A DNA stretch of 64,000 nt from Sulfurospirillum sp. GTDB taxonomy: Bacteria; Campylobacterota; Campylobacteria; Campylobacterales; Arcobacteraceae. Positions within the stretch are counted from its first letter, which is position 1; the number at the start of each line of letters is the position of its first letter. Position numbers and translations under genes: made by a program. Location of the stretch: NCBI GenBank assembly GCA_030491005.1, contig JAKZMJ010000001.1, positions 1 through 64,000 of the forward strand, read 5' to 3'. The notes beneath the pieces were generated by a model. The model searched no databases. It was not told the DNA's origin and saw only the letters and a program-made list of their open reading frames with translations. Shown in pieces: positions 1 through 7,448 of this stretch.

Positions 1-86
1 AGCTCAATATAATAGGTTTTGCTTTTATCTTCAAGAGTTCTTATATATACCCCTATATATTTTTTTGATTTAATTTCATTTGTCAT
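1..86 (-). CDS. Tyrosine recombinase (integrase), first 28 codons only
   Basis: The gene runs off the left edge, so only its N-terminus is visible. The start ATG is the complement of bases 84-86, with a weak AAGG-like ribosome site upstream. The residues include KYIGVYIR and then KTYYIE, a pattern (G-V-Y-x-R, then Y-Y-I) typical of the Arm/AP2-like DNA-binding domain that opens phage and island integrases. The catalytic domain cannot be seen, so the family is inferred from about 28 residues. A tRNA-like 3' fragment and a pair of direct repeats lie just upstream, as expected next to the integrase of an integrated element lying to the left. Confidence 0.55.
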   Translation of the reverse strand, partial: MTNEIKSKKYIGVYIRTLEDKSKTYYIE

Positions 87-98
87 ACTAAGCCTTTT

Positions 99-118
99 CA
101 AGTGTAACCTATGTGTAA
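99..118 (+). repeat. Direct repeat, copy 1 (possible integrase arm site)
   Basis: This copy contains CAAGTG followed by CCTATGTGTAA. The same two blocks with the same spacing recur at 366-385, with the tRNA-like fragment in between. Tyrosine integrases with an Arm domain bind short direct repeats around the core site, which this layout resembles. The functional reading is inference. Confidence 0.4.
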
Positions 119-267
119 CCATATTTTAAGACTATTAGCATTTATTGATTTTAATTAATACTAATTACTAAAGTTAAACTAATTCATTATAGCACGATTT
201 TATCGCTATTTGTAACTAATTTATCTTATTTGTAATTAGCTTTAAGAATTGTATCAAATAGTATCGG

Positions 268-292
268 TTCTACTCCCTCTATTCGCACCATT
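268..292 (+). other. tRNA 3'-end fragment, candidate attachment-site remnant
   Basis: The bases fit the 3' half of a tRNA exactly in spacing: GG, a 7-base T loop TTCTACT, a 5-base T-stem strand CCCTC, a 7-base acceptor strand TATTCGC, discriminator A and CCA. The upstream bases do not complete the T stem (only the first two pairs form) and no D or anticodon arm is present, so this is not a working tRNA. tRNA 3' ends are the usual attachment sites of integrases of this type, and the truncated integrase starts about 180 bases away. I infer an att junction; the parent tRNA cannot be named with certainty. Confidence 0.5.
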
Positions 293-365
293 AAAGATAA
301 GATAATTACAAGAAAGCCTATCATTTTGACTTTAGTAAGTCACTTTAAGATTTCTTTTAAAAGGT

Positions 366-385
366 CAAGTGACCCCTATGTGTAA
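366..385 (+). repeat. Direct repeat, copy 2 (possible integrase arm site)
   Basis: This is the second copy of the CAAGTG / CCTATGTGTAA repeat; the first is at 99-118. The three bases between the two blocks differ (TAA against ACC). Confidence 0.4.
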
Positions 386-529
386 GCAAATACATGATTT
401 TAGCTATTTTTGTATATTTTAGAGTGATATTTTTATGATAATGTAAGCTTCACTTAGTTAATATTCCTTTTATTTTTAAATACTTAAAATCTTTTTTTTT
501 AACTATATATTATATCAGAAGGACTTTAT

Positions 530-883
530 ATGAAGTACATTATATTTCTAAGTTTATTGAGTAGTTTTCTACTTGCCAATCAATCTTTTAAACAAAATAC
601 TCAATATATTTGTTTAAAAACAAAAACAGTAAAACAAGGAATATCTTATGATATTACAAAAGAAGATGGACAAAAAGAACCCTTTGTTTTTATCTTAAAA
701 GACAATCAACTAAATGCTGAAGATTATAAAACTTTTGAATTTAGAATGAAAAGACAAGGAATGTCGTCTTATTCTAATAAGGATTTTATGTTATTATTAC
801 TTCCAGCTATGAGTTTAGGTTTAGTTCCAAAAAGCCAAAAAGGGCAAGTACAAAACTATTATAATTGTGTGAGTAAATTATGA
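530..883 (+). CDS. Small secreted protein of unknown function
   Basis: I do not recognise this 117-residue protein. Residues 1-17 form a typical short Sec signal peptide ending at LLANQ, so it is probably exported to the periplasm. Two cysteines, near residue 28 and near the C-terminus, could form a disulphide. A hydrophobic run LLLLPAMSLGL lies around residues 88-98. A good ribosome site (AGAAGGAC) precedes the ATG. The stop overlaps the start of the next gene (ATGA), so the two are translated together. Confidence 0.6.
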   Translation: MKYIIFLSLLSSFLLANQSFKQNTQYICLKTKTVKQGISYDITKEDGQKEPFVFILKDNQLNAEDYKTFEFRMKRQGMSSYSNKDFMLLLLPAMSLGLVPKSQKGQVQNYYNCVSKL

Positions 884-1218
884 AAAAACGGTTTTTACTA
901 AAAGAAGAAAATAAAAATAGTGATAGATTATTAGAAGCAATTAAGCATCAAATTAGAAAATATATAAAAAGAGAAAAAAGAAAAACTGTAAGTGATGAAG
1001 ATAATATATTAAGGTTTATTTGTAAATTTGGAAAAGATAATGAAGAGGTTGATACTATATCTTTTGTAGACATAACAAAATGTATCAATGAAGCAGCAGA
1101 AGAAGATTGTGAAAGTTTTTATATAGAAATTATAGCACATGAAGTTCCAAGAACTATTACAGAATCAATAGAAGTGACTTCTCCCCTAATCTTGGATAAT
1201 GAAATATCGCAAATATAA
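880..1218 (+). CDS. DUF6172-like small protein
   Basis: This 112-residue protein opens with a charged block containing AIKHQIRKYIKREKRK, followed by a C-x-F-G segment and the conserved-looking ESFYIEIIAHE. That arrangement resembles the DUF6172 family of small proteins from Campylobacterota and gammaproteobacteria, whose function is unknown. There is no signal peptide. The start overlaps the stop of the upstream gene by four bases. The last 25 or so residues look less conserved and end 29 bases before the insertion sequence; the C-terminus does not itself appear to be cut. Confidence 0.5.
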   Translation: MKKRFLLKEENKNSDRLLEAIKHQIRKYIKREKRKTVSDEDNILRFICKFGKDNEEVDTISFVDITKCINEAAEEDCESFYIEIIAHEVPRTITESIEVTSPLILDNEISQI

Positions 1219-1247
1219 GCACTAGAAGAATTACTTTTTATTATAGC

Positions 1248-2733
1248 GAGCCGACTGCATAATTAAAAAGTACTCATATATCTTATTTTTTCAAATATTT
1301 AAAAAAATCCATCTTCAATAAAATTAGATTCAGTCATTTTTAGGAGCTTTTTTAGTCTATTAAATCTCTTTAGCTCTATATTATTCATCTAACTACTTAT
1401 AATCTTTGTCTTATTTGTCTTTGTCCTAATAATCTAAGATTAGTAGCTATACAGGTAAGGGTAAAATTCATATTATTTCTAACGAGTCCTATAAATTTTG
1501 TAGTTGAGCCTTTCATCTGAGTTTTTATATCTGCAAACCTATGTTCAACTTTAGCTCTAATCTTATGTTTAGGTTTTTCATCTTTTCTTTGCTGCTTAAT
1601 CTGTTCTTGGCTTAGAGTTTGTTTCTCTTTGAGACATACCATATTTTCTATATTTTCACTTTCTAAAAAAGTATCTATATCTTTTGAGTTATATGCTTTA
1701 TCAGCATAAAGAGCTTTCATTCCATCTATATCTTTTACAAATGTTTTTACTGTGTCTATATCGTGAGTATTTGCGAAGGTAGTTTGTTGGGAGATAATAA
1801 TACCACTTTGCTCATCTACTGCTATATGTACTTTATAGCCTTGTGTATATTGTTTTTTTGATGCGTGAAAGCCTATCCTTACTTCACTATCTATTTTATC
1901 TTGATGATTATAGCTATCTTCTTCATTCTTTATAATAATTTGAGAAGTCTTTATATCTTTAGTATCAATACCTTGTAGTGTATCAAGTTGTGCATTCTTG
2001 TATGTCTTGGAGTTATGGGCTTTAGTATTAAGAATTCTTTGAATCTTCTTTTTTGAAGGCTTTTTGGATTGAAGCTCTACTTCAAGTTTTATATTTAACT
2101 CAGCATTTATTGTTTGAATACCTTTCTTGTCTTCTTTGTATACTTCTTTAGTCTTATTTTTTATTTGCGTGTTATCACTTCTAATGAGAGTAGCATCAAT
2201 TAAAACAGATTTTCCTTTTTTAGCTATCAGGTTTTTACTCTCTAATTGTTTATTTACAGAGTTAAATAATTTATCATAAAGTCGGTTCTTGAGTAGGGAA
2301 TTTCTAAATCTACAGATTGTACTCTCGTCTGGTACACTATCCTCTAGGCTAAGTCCTACAAATCTAATAAAGAGTAGGTTTACATAGAGTGCATCTTGGG
2401 TGGCTTGATCAAAGAGATTGTAATACTTCTGGAGTAACAGTACTCTAAACATCAGTACATTATCATAAGCAGGTGCTCCAGCTACATTACTTTTAGCAAT
2501 TCCATTTCTATTTAGTACTGGTCGTAATTTATCAAAGTCTATAATAGAGTCCAACTCTTTAAGAAATGAATTTACTTTTTCTAATCTTGATGTTACTGCT
2601 ATATCTGAAAATGTATTGTTTGTATCTTTAAATGCCACTTTTTACCTCTTCTTAGTGAAGTTATTTTAGCTGAAAAGTGCTTTTAATGCCTTTAAATAGG
2701 TTGCTTTGTTGGATTATACTGTGCAGTGGTCTC
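1248..2733. mobile_element. Complete IS5-like insertion sequence with 5-bp target duplication
   Basis: The element is 1486 bp. Its left end begins GAGCCGACTGCATAAT and its right end, read inward, begins GAGACCACTGCACAGT; twelve of sixteen bases agree, which is typical for terminal inverted repeats. The five bases ATAGC occur immediately outside both ends (1243-1247 and 2734-2738), a clean target-site duplication. It carries a single transposase gene on the minus strand. It landed between a two-gene unit and the quinoprotein-associated cluster, about 115 bases upstream of the first gene of that cluster. Confidence 0.85.
1397..2638 (-). CDS. IS5-family DDE transposase
   Basis: This 413-residue protein catalyses transposition of the surrounding element. 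The N-terminus (about 50-115) has the family's helical domain, with FRVLLLQKYYNL and FVGLSLEDSVPDESTICRFR. The likely catalytic triad is D148 (VLIDATLIRS), D313 (ALYADKAYNS) and E365 (KVEHRFADIK). Between the first two lies a lysine-rich insertion, roughly residues 160-250, that makes the protein longer than many IS5 transposases. The frame is intact and both ends of the element are present, so it could still be active. Confidence 0.9.
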   Translation of the reverse strand: MAFKDTNNTFSDIAVTSRLEKVNSFLKELDSIIDFDKLRPVLNRNGIAKSNVAGAPAYDNVLMFRVLLLQKYYNLFDQATQDALYVNLLFIRFVGLSLEDSVPDESTICRFRNSLLKNRLYDKLFNSVNKQLESKNLIAKKGKSVLIDATLIRSDNTQIKNKTKEVYKEDKKGIQTINAELNIKLEVELQSKKPSKKKIQRILNTKAHNSKTYKNAQLDTLQGIDTKDIKTSQIIIKNEEDSYNHQDKIDSEVRIGFHASKKQYTQGYKVHIAVDEQSGIIISQQTTFANTHDIDTVKTFVKDIDGMKALYADKAYNSKDIDTFLESENIENMVCLKEKQTLSQEQIKQQRKDEKPKHKIRAKVEHRFADIKTQMKGSTTKFIGLVRNNMNFTLTCIATNLRLLGQRQIRQRL

Positions 2734-2816
2734 ATAGCCCTATATTTAACTCATAATTGAAACACACCCAAATTTTTAATTAAACTAAAATTGCTACTTT
2801 AATGCTGTAAACATTT

Positions 2817-2822
2817 TATAAT
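2817..2822 (+). promoter_or_regulatory. -10 box for the gene at 2850
   Basis: TATAAT lies 27 bases upstream of the ATG, in AT-rich DNA and outside the insertion sequence. The promoter core therefore survived the insertion, although any upstream control sites may have been displaced. Confidence 0.5.
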
Positions 2823-2849
2823 ATAAGTATATTGACATTAGGAGTAGTT

Positions 2850-3998
2850 ATGATAAAAATATTCTTATTTTGTGTAATTAATATCTGTCTTTTTGCAAAC
2901 GAACTTAAAATAAATATTTTGTATTTAGAACAAATTATAAAAAAACCACCTGTTTTATCAAATATAATAGAAGAGCCAACAAGCAGTGGATTAAGTGGGG
3001 CAAAATTAGCTATTAAAGATAGTAATAGAACTGCTAGATTTTTTAATCAAAAATATATTTTAAAAGAAATTGTTTCTAAAGATGAAAATCTTCTAATAAA
3101 AACTTTTGAAGAATTTATCAAAAATAACAATTCTTATGTTTTGTTAAATGTAGAAGATAAATTTTTAAAAAAATTAATTTCACATACACTTGCAAATAAA
3201 GCCTTATTTATAAATGTAGCAAGTACTTCAAGTTCTTTACGAAAAAATATTTGTCAAGATAATTTACTTCATACAATAGCAAGTGATGCTATGTTATACG
3301 ATGGGCTAGTACAATTTTTGATAAAAAGAAATTGGAAAAAATGGCTCTTAATAAGTGGAACAAACAATAAAGATAGAAAAATACAAGAAGCAATAAAAAG
3401 AGCAGCAAAAAGATTTGGGGGAAAAATAATAGATGAAAAAATATGGAGTTCAAATAGTGATATAAGAAGAAAAGCACAAGATGAAATACCATCGTTTACT
3501 CAAAGTAAAGATTATGATGTCGTTCTTGTGGCAGATTATTATGGAGATTTTGGTGAGCATATATATTTTAATACTTGGTTACCACGACCACTTGCTGGAA
3601 CACAAGGTTTAAGACCTGTTACTTGGCATAAAGTTATTGAAGCTTGGGGTGCAGCACAGCTACAAAAAAGATTTGAAAAATTTGCAAATAGATGGATGAA
3701 TTCAAAAGACTATGCTTCTTGGGTGGCTATTAGAACTATTGTTGGTGCTATTTCAAAAACAAAAACAAAAGAACTAAATACTAATATAAAGTTCATTTAT
3801 TCAAAAGATTTTGATTTAGGTGCTTATAAGGGGCGAAAATTAACATATAGAACTTTTAATGGTCAATTAAGACAAGCAATACCACTGGTTCATCCAAGAG
3901 CTTTAGTCTCAACTTCTCCTCAATTTGGTTTTTTACATCAAAAAACAGATCTTGATACTTTAGGTCTTTCTAAATATGAAATATCTTGTATTAAATGA
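2850..3998 (+). CDS. ABC transporter substrate-binding protein of the PQQ-dehydrogenase-associated type
   Basis: This exported 382-residue protein has a signal peptide ending around CLFANE and a branched-chain-amino-acid-type (Peripla_BP_6-like) fold. Features such as GLSGAKLAI, the VHPRALVSTSPQ segment and the ending FLHQKTDLDTLG match the family of binding proteins found next to PQQ-dependent alcohol dehydrogenases (TIGR03863-like). I chose the ATG at 2850 because GGAG sits five bases upstream; an in-frame TTG at 2832 has no ribosome site. Its stop overlaps the next gene by four bases. In better-known clusters this protein accompanies an ABC system of unclear cargo; no cognate permease of that type is seen here. 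Confidence 0.75.
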   Translation: MIKIFLFCVINICLFANELKINILYLEQIIKKPPVLSNIIEEPTSSGLSGAKLAIKDSNRTARFFNQKYILKEIVSKDENLLIKTFEEFIKNNNSYVLLNVEDKFLKKLISHTLANKALFINVASTSSSLRKNICQDNLLHTIASDAMLYDGLVQFLIKRNWKKWLLISGTNNKDRKIQEAIKRAAKRFGGKIIDEKIWSSNSDIRRKAQDEIPSFTQSKDYDVVLVADYYGDFGEHIYFNTWLPRPLAGTQGLRPVTWHKVIEAWGAAQLQKRFEKFANRWMNSKDYASWVAIRTIVGAISKTKTKELNTNIKFIYSKDFDLGAYKGRKLTYRTFNGQLRQAIPLVHPRALVSTSPQFGFLHQKTDLDTLGLSKYEISCIK

Positions 3999-4456
3999 AA
4001 AGAATTTTTATAATTTTTCTCTTATGTGTATCTTTATTTGCTTATGAAAAAAAGCAAAATGATAGATATATAACTTATAATATAAATATATCTTACGATA
4101 ACCTTATGTTTGCCTTATTAGATGAAGTTTCAGCTAGTGGTTTTGTTCTAGCATATCAAGCAAATATATCAAAAAGTTTAAAAAATATATCAAAACTTTT
4201 AAATAAAAAAAATGTATTTATCAATGCCAAAAAAATAGGTTTTTGCAAAAGTTCTTTAAGTTTAGAAATGATGCAAGAAAATCCTAAGAATATGGTATTT
4301 TGTCCTTTATCTTTAGCCATTTATGAAATTAAAAAAAATCATATTGTAATTTTATATCAAAAAATTATTCCATTAAGAAAAGAAGATAAAGTGCTTCTTA
4401 AAATTAATAAAATTATTCCTAAGTTAATAGAAAATTTATTAGACAATATGGAATAA
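3995..4456 (+). CDS. DUF302-like periplasmic protein
   Basis: The protein has 153 residues with an N-terminal signal peptide ending near SLFAYE. The body, with YDNLMFALLDEVSASGFVL followed by NISKSLKNISKLL and a C-terminal block ending in VLLKINKIIPKLIENL, resembles the DUF302 (TT1751-like) fold, whose biochemical role is unknown. It contains two cysteines (KIGFCK and MVFCPLS). It is translationally coupled to the binding-protein gene upstream (ATGA overlap), and DUF302 genes are found in quinoprotein clusters of other proteobacteria. It converges with the ABC ATPase gene that ends 12 bases downstream. Confidence 0.6.
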   Translation: MKRIFIIFLLCVSLFAYEKKQNDRYITYNINISYDNLMFALLDEVSASGFVLAYQANISKSLKNISKLLNKKNVFINAKKIGFCKSSLSLEMMQENPKNMVFCPLSLAIYEIKKNHIVILYQKIIPLRKEDKVLLKINKIIPKLIENLLDNME

Positions 4457-4467
4457 TGACTTAATGA

Positions 4468-5190
4468 TTATTTGTCTAGTTTGCCACTTAAAATATTAGG
4501 AAATATTTTTAAAATATCTTGCTTTTTTTTTCTTGTAATTTCTTCATCAAAAGTTGGTATATTTTTATATTCATATATTATTGATGTAGGCTTATCTTTA
4601 AAAAAAAAGATTTTATTTGACAGAAATAATGCTTCTTCTAAATTATGACTAACTAGTATGATTATGGGTAAATAATGCTTATAAAATTTAAACAACAATT
4701 TTCTTAAAAGTTGTGCATTTGGATAATCTAAGGATACAAAAGGTTCATCTAAAAGTAAAACTTCTGGTTTATTTATAAAAGCCCTTATTATTGCTACTTT
4801 TCTTTTCATACCACCTGATAGTTCTTTTGGATACGCATTTATATACTCTTTTAAACCAACCTCACTTAAAATACTTTCTATTTCTTTCTCATTTTTATTT
4901 ATAGCTATTAATAAAATATTTTCTTTTATACTAAGCCAAGGAATTAACCTTGTATCTTGAAATATATATCCTAGGTTATTTATCTTATTTGTTTTGTATT
5001 TCTTACTGATATATTTTATTTCTCCTCTAAAATCTTCATCTAAAGAAGATATGATTTTTAATAAAGTAGTTTTACCACAACCAGATGGACCAATAAATGA
5101 TATAAACTGTGCTTGTTTTATTTCTATTTTTATATTATTTAAAACATTTATTGCATTAAATTTTTTATTTTCTATGTTTATATCTAACAT
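4468..5190 (-). CDS. ABC transporter ATPase, SsuB/TauB-like
   Basis: This 240-residue cytoplasmic ATPase powers the importer encoded by the next two genes. It has Walker A GPSGCGKTT (about residues 33-41), the Q-loop FQDTRLIPW, the signature LSGGMKRK and Walker B VLLLDEPF followed by the H-loop SHNLEEA. The Q-loop with RLIPW and the overall length match importers of the nitrate/sulfonate/taurine class. It is the last gene of a minus-strand operon, one base after the permease gene. The start ATG has little ribosome-site sequence of its own beyond GGAG in the preceding stop region. Confidence 0.85.
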   Translation of the reverse strand: MLDINIENKKFNAINVLNNIKIEIKQAQFISFIGPSGCGKTTLLKIISSLDEDFRGEIKYISKKYKTNKINNLGYIFQDTRLIPWLSIKENILLIAINKNEKEIESILSEVGLKEYINAYPKELSGGMKRKVAIIRAFINKPEVLLLDEPFVSLDYPNAQLLRKLLFKFYKHYLPIIILVSHNLEEALFLSNKIFFFKDKPTSIIYEYKNIPTFDEEITRKKKQDILKIFPNILSGKLDK

Positions 5191-5191
5191 T

Positions 5192-5938
5192 TTATCTCCA
5201 TTTAGTCATTTTATATTCCAAAGGTTGTAAAATTAAAAACTCTATTAATAAAACAATAATAATAAAAGCAAAAGAATATGCAAAAATAGAAGTTATATCA
5301 AAAAATTGAAAAAACATTGATAGTTGGAAACCTATACCAGAACTTTGTCCTAATAATTCGACTACTAAAACAATTTTCCAAATTAATGACAACCCAGATC
5401 TTGCACTTGCCATTATATAAGGATAAATTTGTGGTAAATATATTTTTTTAAAAGTTATATAAGGAGATAATTTATATATTTTTGCTATTTCTAATAGTTC
5501 ATAGTTTATAGCTTTACAGCCTTCTCTTATCGTTACTATTACAGTTGGAACTTTATTTATAACCACAGCTAGTATGGCTGAAATATCATTTAAACCAAAC
5601 CAAATATAGCATAAGATAATTGTTACAAGTGCAGGAAGATTTAGCCCTAAAATCAATAATGAATCAAGTTTATTATCAATTTCTTTATATCTACCCATTA
5701 AAATACCAAATACAAGTCCTAAAAACATTGCAATAAAAAAAGCGATAAAAACCCTATATAAAGTTATACCTAAATGATAAAATAGTTCATCTTCAAAACT
5801 ATGAAAATATAAAGATATTAAGACATTAACAGGACTTGGCAAAGTATCAGAGTTGATAAGAACACTTAAAAACTGCCATAAAATACAAAGAATAATTAAA
5901 GAAAATAATCTTGATCTTAGTGTTTTATTATTTACCAT
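5192..5938 (-). CDS. ABC transporter permease, SsuC/TauC-like
   Basis: The protein has 248 residues with about six predicted membrane segments, beginning LFSLIILCILWQFLSVLI. The conserved cytoplasmic loop is present near residues 160-185 (EIAKIYKLSPYITFKKIYLP), the site that contacts the ATPase. It forms the membrane channel of a nitrate/sulfonate/taurine-type importer. The start overlaps the end of the binding-protein gene by seven bases, so the three genes are one operon. The substrate cannot be told from the sequence. Confidence 0.85.
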   Translation of the reverse strand: MVNNKTLRSRLFSLIILCILWQFLSVLINSDTLPSPVNVLISLYFHSFEDELFYHLGITLYRVFIAFFIAMFLGLVFGILMGRYKEIDNKLDSLLILGLNLPALVTIILCYIWFGLNDISAILAVVINKVPTVIVTIREGCKAINYELLEIAKIYKLSPYITFKKIYLPQIYPYIMASARSGLSLIWKIVLVVELLGQSSGIGFQLSMFFQFFDITSIFAYSFAFIIIVLLIEFLILQPLEYKMTKWR

Positions 5939-6903
5939 ATAATATTTGGATTAAAATCCCAAAAGGTTCCATTTTCTAGTGTTTTACTTTTTCCAACAAG
6001 TTTAGAACCTCCTACTTTTGCTAAAATATTAAAGATTTTTTTTGCAGCCTCTTTTTCATTTTTGGAAAACTTTTTTGGAATACCAGCTTTATATCCATCA
6101 ATTAAAGCTTCAAAAGTATTCTTATCTTTTGCTTTCATAAGATGTCTTATTTTATTCCATTCATCTGGTTTAGTATTTAAAATCTTTTTTGTTTCATATG
6201 AAGCTTGCAGAAATGAATTAATCAGTTCTTTGTTTTTTAAAGCAAATTTTTCTCTAAATACCCAACCAATTAAAGGAATATCGTATTTAATACCAAACTC
6301 ATTTAACATAGTTTTCATTGAAAGTATTTCTATCATACCTTTTGAGCGTAATTTTGCATTAAAATGCCAGAAATTGATAGCTCCTTTTATAGAAGAGTCT
6401 AATACTTTTCTATTTAAAATAGGAGGCGATGCAAATACAGGCTTTATGATATCTTTAAAATCTTTATTATATTTTAATTTACTATAAGCTCTCATAATTA
6501 GCCAAGTTTTACTAACAGGACCTCCTGAAATACCAATTTTATGATTTTTTAAATCTAATATTGAATTTATTTTTAGTTCAGGTCTAATATATAAACCACC
6601 AGTTGCTTTTGAATAAGGATAATAAGTAAAATCAGCACCAGATGCTCTTTGTCTTGAAACCCAAATAAAATCACTAACAATCACATCTACGGTTCTAGCT
6701 TGTAAAGCAATTGAAACTGCATTTTTAGAGGCTAGTTTTTTAATTTCAATTTTTATACCATATTTTAATGGAAGTTTATTATTTTGCATAGCTTGAAGTT
6801 CCCAATTAACAGTTCCAAAAGCTAAAACACCAATTTTTAATGTTTGTAAGGCATAGATATTAACAGTAAATATACAAAGTGTAAGTAAATAAAATAATTT
6901 CAT
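5932..6903 (-). CDS. ABC transporter periplasmic binding protein, SsuA/TauA-like
   Basis: This 323-residue exported protein has a signal peptide ending around NIYALQ, then LKIGVLAFGTVNWELQAM, typical of the NMT1/SsuA-like fold that binds small organic or oxyanion solutes. The motif DVIVSDFIWVSRQR (about residues 74-87) and GGLYIRPEL lie in the expected hinge region. It is the first gene of the importer operon and is transcribed from a promoter inside the inverted repeat at 6943-6997. Its divergent placement against quinoprotein-associated genes suggests a shared substrate or signal, which is inference. Confidence 0.8.
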   Translation of the reverse strand: MKLFYLLTLCIFTVNIYALQTLKIGVLAFGTVNWELQAMQNNKLPLKYGIKIEIKKLASKNAVSIALQARTVDVIVSDFIWVSRQRASGADFTYYPYSKATGGLYIRPELKINSILDLKNHKIGISGGPVSKTWLIMRAYSKLKYNKDFKDIIKPVFASPPILNRKVLDSSIKGAINFWHFNAKLRSKGMIEILSMKTMLNEFGIKYDIPLIGWVFREKFALKNKELINSFLQASYETKKILNTKPDEWNKIRHLMKAKDKNTFEALIDGYKAGIPKKFSKNEKEAAKKIFNILAKVGGSKLVGKSKTLENGTFWDFNPNIIW

Positions 6904-6942
6904 ATTTATTCTCCTGAGATTCTTTAAATATTATATGAATAT

Positions 6943-6997
6943 TTTATAGCCTCATTATAGCATTTATGTTTAAGTGGTGCTATAATGAGGCTATAAA
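6943..6997. promoter_or_regulatory. Perfect 20-bp inverted repeat with back-to-back promoters
   Basis: The arms 6943-6962 and 6978-6997 are exact reverse complements, with a 15-base spacer. Each arm contains TGCTATAAT reading outward (TATAAT at 6981-6986 on the plus strand and at 6954-6959 on the minus strand), so each arm supplies a -10 box for one of the divergent genes. The -35 position of the rightward promoter falls on the -10 box of the leftward one, so the two would compete or respond together to one regulator. Similarity between the arms continues loosely outward, each side having a second TATAAT. Confidence 0.75.
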
Positions 6998-7036
6998 GAA
7001 TATGTATAATAGAAAAAGTAAATATAAAGGTGAAAG

Positions 7037-7447
7037 ATGAAGAATATTAAAAAAGGTTTTTTAATACTTGTGCTTGGTGTAACATTTGGTTTTTCTCATG
7101 GAGATGTAGTACCTCAATCTGTAGATACTAAAGGTTTAAAAAAAGTAGATCAAAATCTAATAGTAAATCCATATAGAGAAAATAAACTAGCAGTTAAAAT
7201 TGGAAAATCAGGCTACAACTCAAACTGTGCTAGATGTCATGGTTTAGGTGCCATTTCAGGAGGAATTGCACCAGATTTAAGAGAACTAACTGCAAATGAT
7301 GATGAACTAGATGAATACTTTATAGGCATTGTAAAAAGTGGAGTTGTTAGAAATGGCAATGTATATATGCCTCCTTTTAAAAAGATTTTATCTGCTGAAG
7401 CAATTTGGTCTATAAGAACTTGGATACAAACTATTCCAGCTGATTAA
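7037..7447 (+). CDS. Cytochrome c-550, PedF-like
   Basis: This 136-residue periplasmic mono-haem cytochrome has a signal peptide (residues 1 to about 20, ending FGFS), the haem site CARCH (C64, C67, H68) and a likely methionine ligand in VYMPPF (M111). The opening HGDVVPQSVDTKGL and the stretch GLGAISGGIAPDLR are characteristic of PedF, the electron acceptor of quinoprotein ethanol dehydrogenase in Pseudomonas. It would pass electrons from a PQQ enzyme to the respiratory chain. A clear AAAGGTG ribosome site precedes the ATG. It is the first gene of the rightward operon; the next gene starts two bases after its stop. Confidence 0.85.
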   Translation: MKNIKKGFLILVLGVTFGFSHGDVVPQSVDTKGLKKVDQNLIVNPYRENKLAVKIGKSGYNSNCARCHGLGAISGGIAPDLRELTANDDELDEYFIGIVKSGVVRNGNVYMPPFKKILSAEAIWSIRTWIQTIPAD

Positions 7448-7448
7448 T

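Larger units (their letters stand above)
87..529. other. Gene-free stretch between integrase and first gene
   Basis: I see no coding potential on either strand in these 443 bases. They contain two similar direct repeats (99-118 and 366-385), a tRNA 3'-end-like fragment (268-292) and otherwise AT-rich sequence. A purine-rich ribosome site (AGAAGGAC, about 517-524) belongs to the gene at 530. Confidence 0.6.

Noticed and set aside
268-292. A complete tRNA gene
   Set aside because: Only the 3' half geometry is present; the T stem does not close and no D arm or anticodon arm can be drawn upstream.
6062-6487. A 141-codon plus-strand frame inside the importer binding-protein gene
   Set aside because: It is fully antisense to a well-supported coding region and has no recognisable features.
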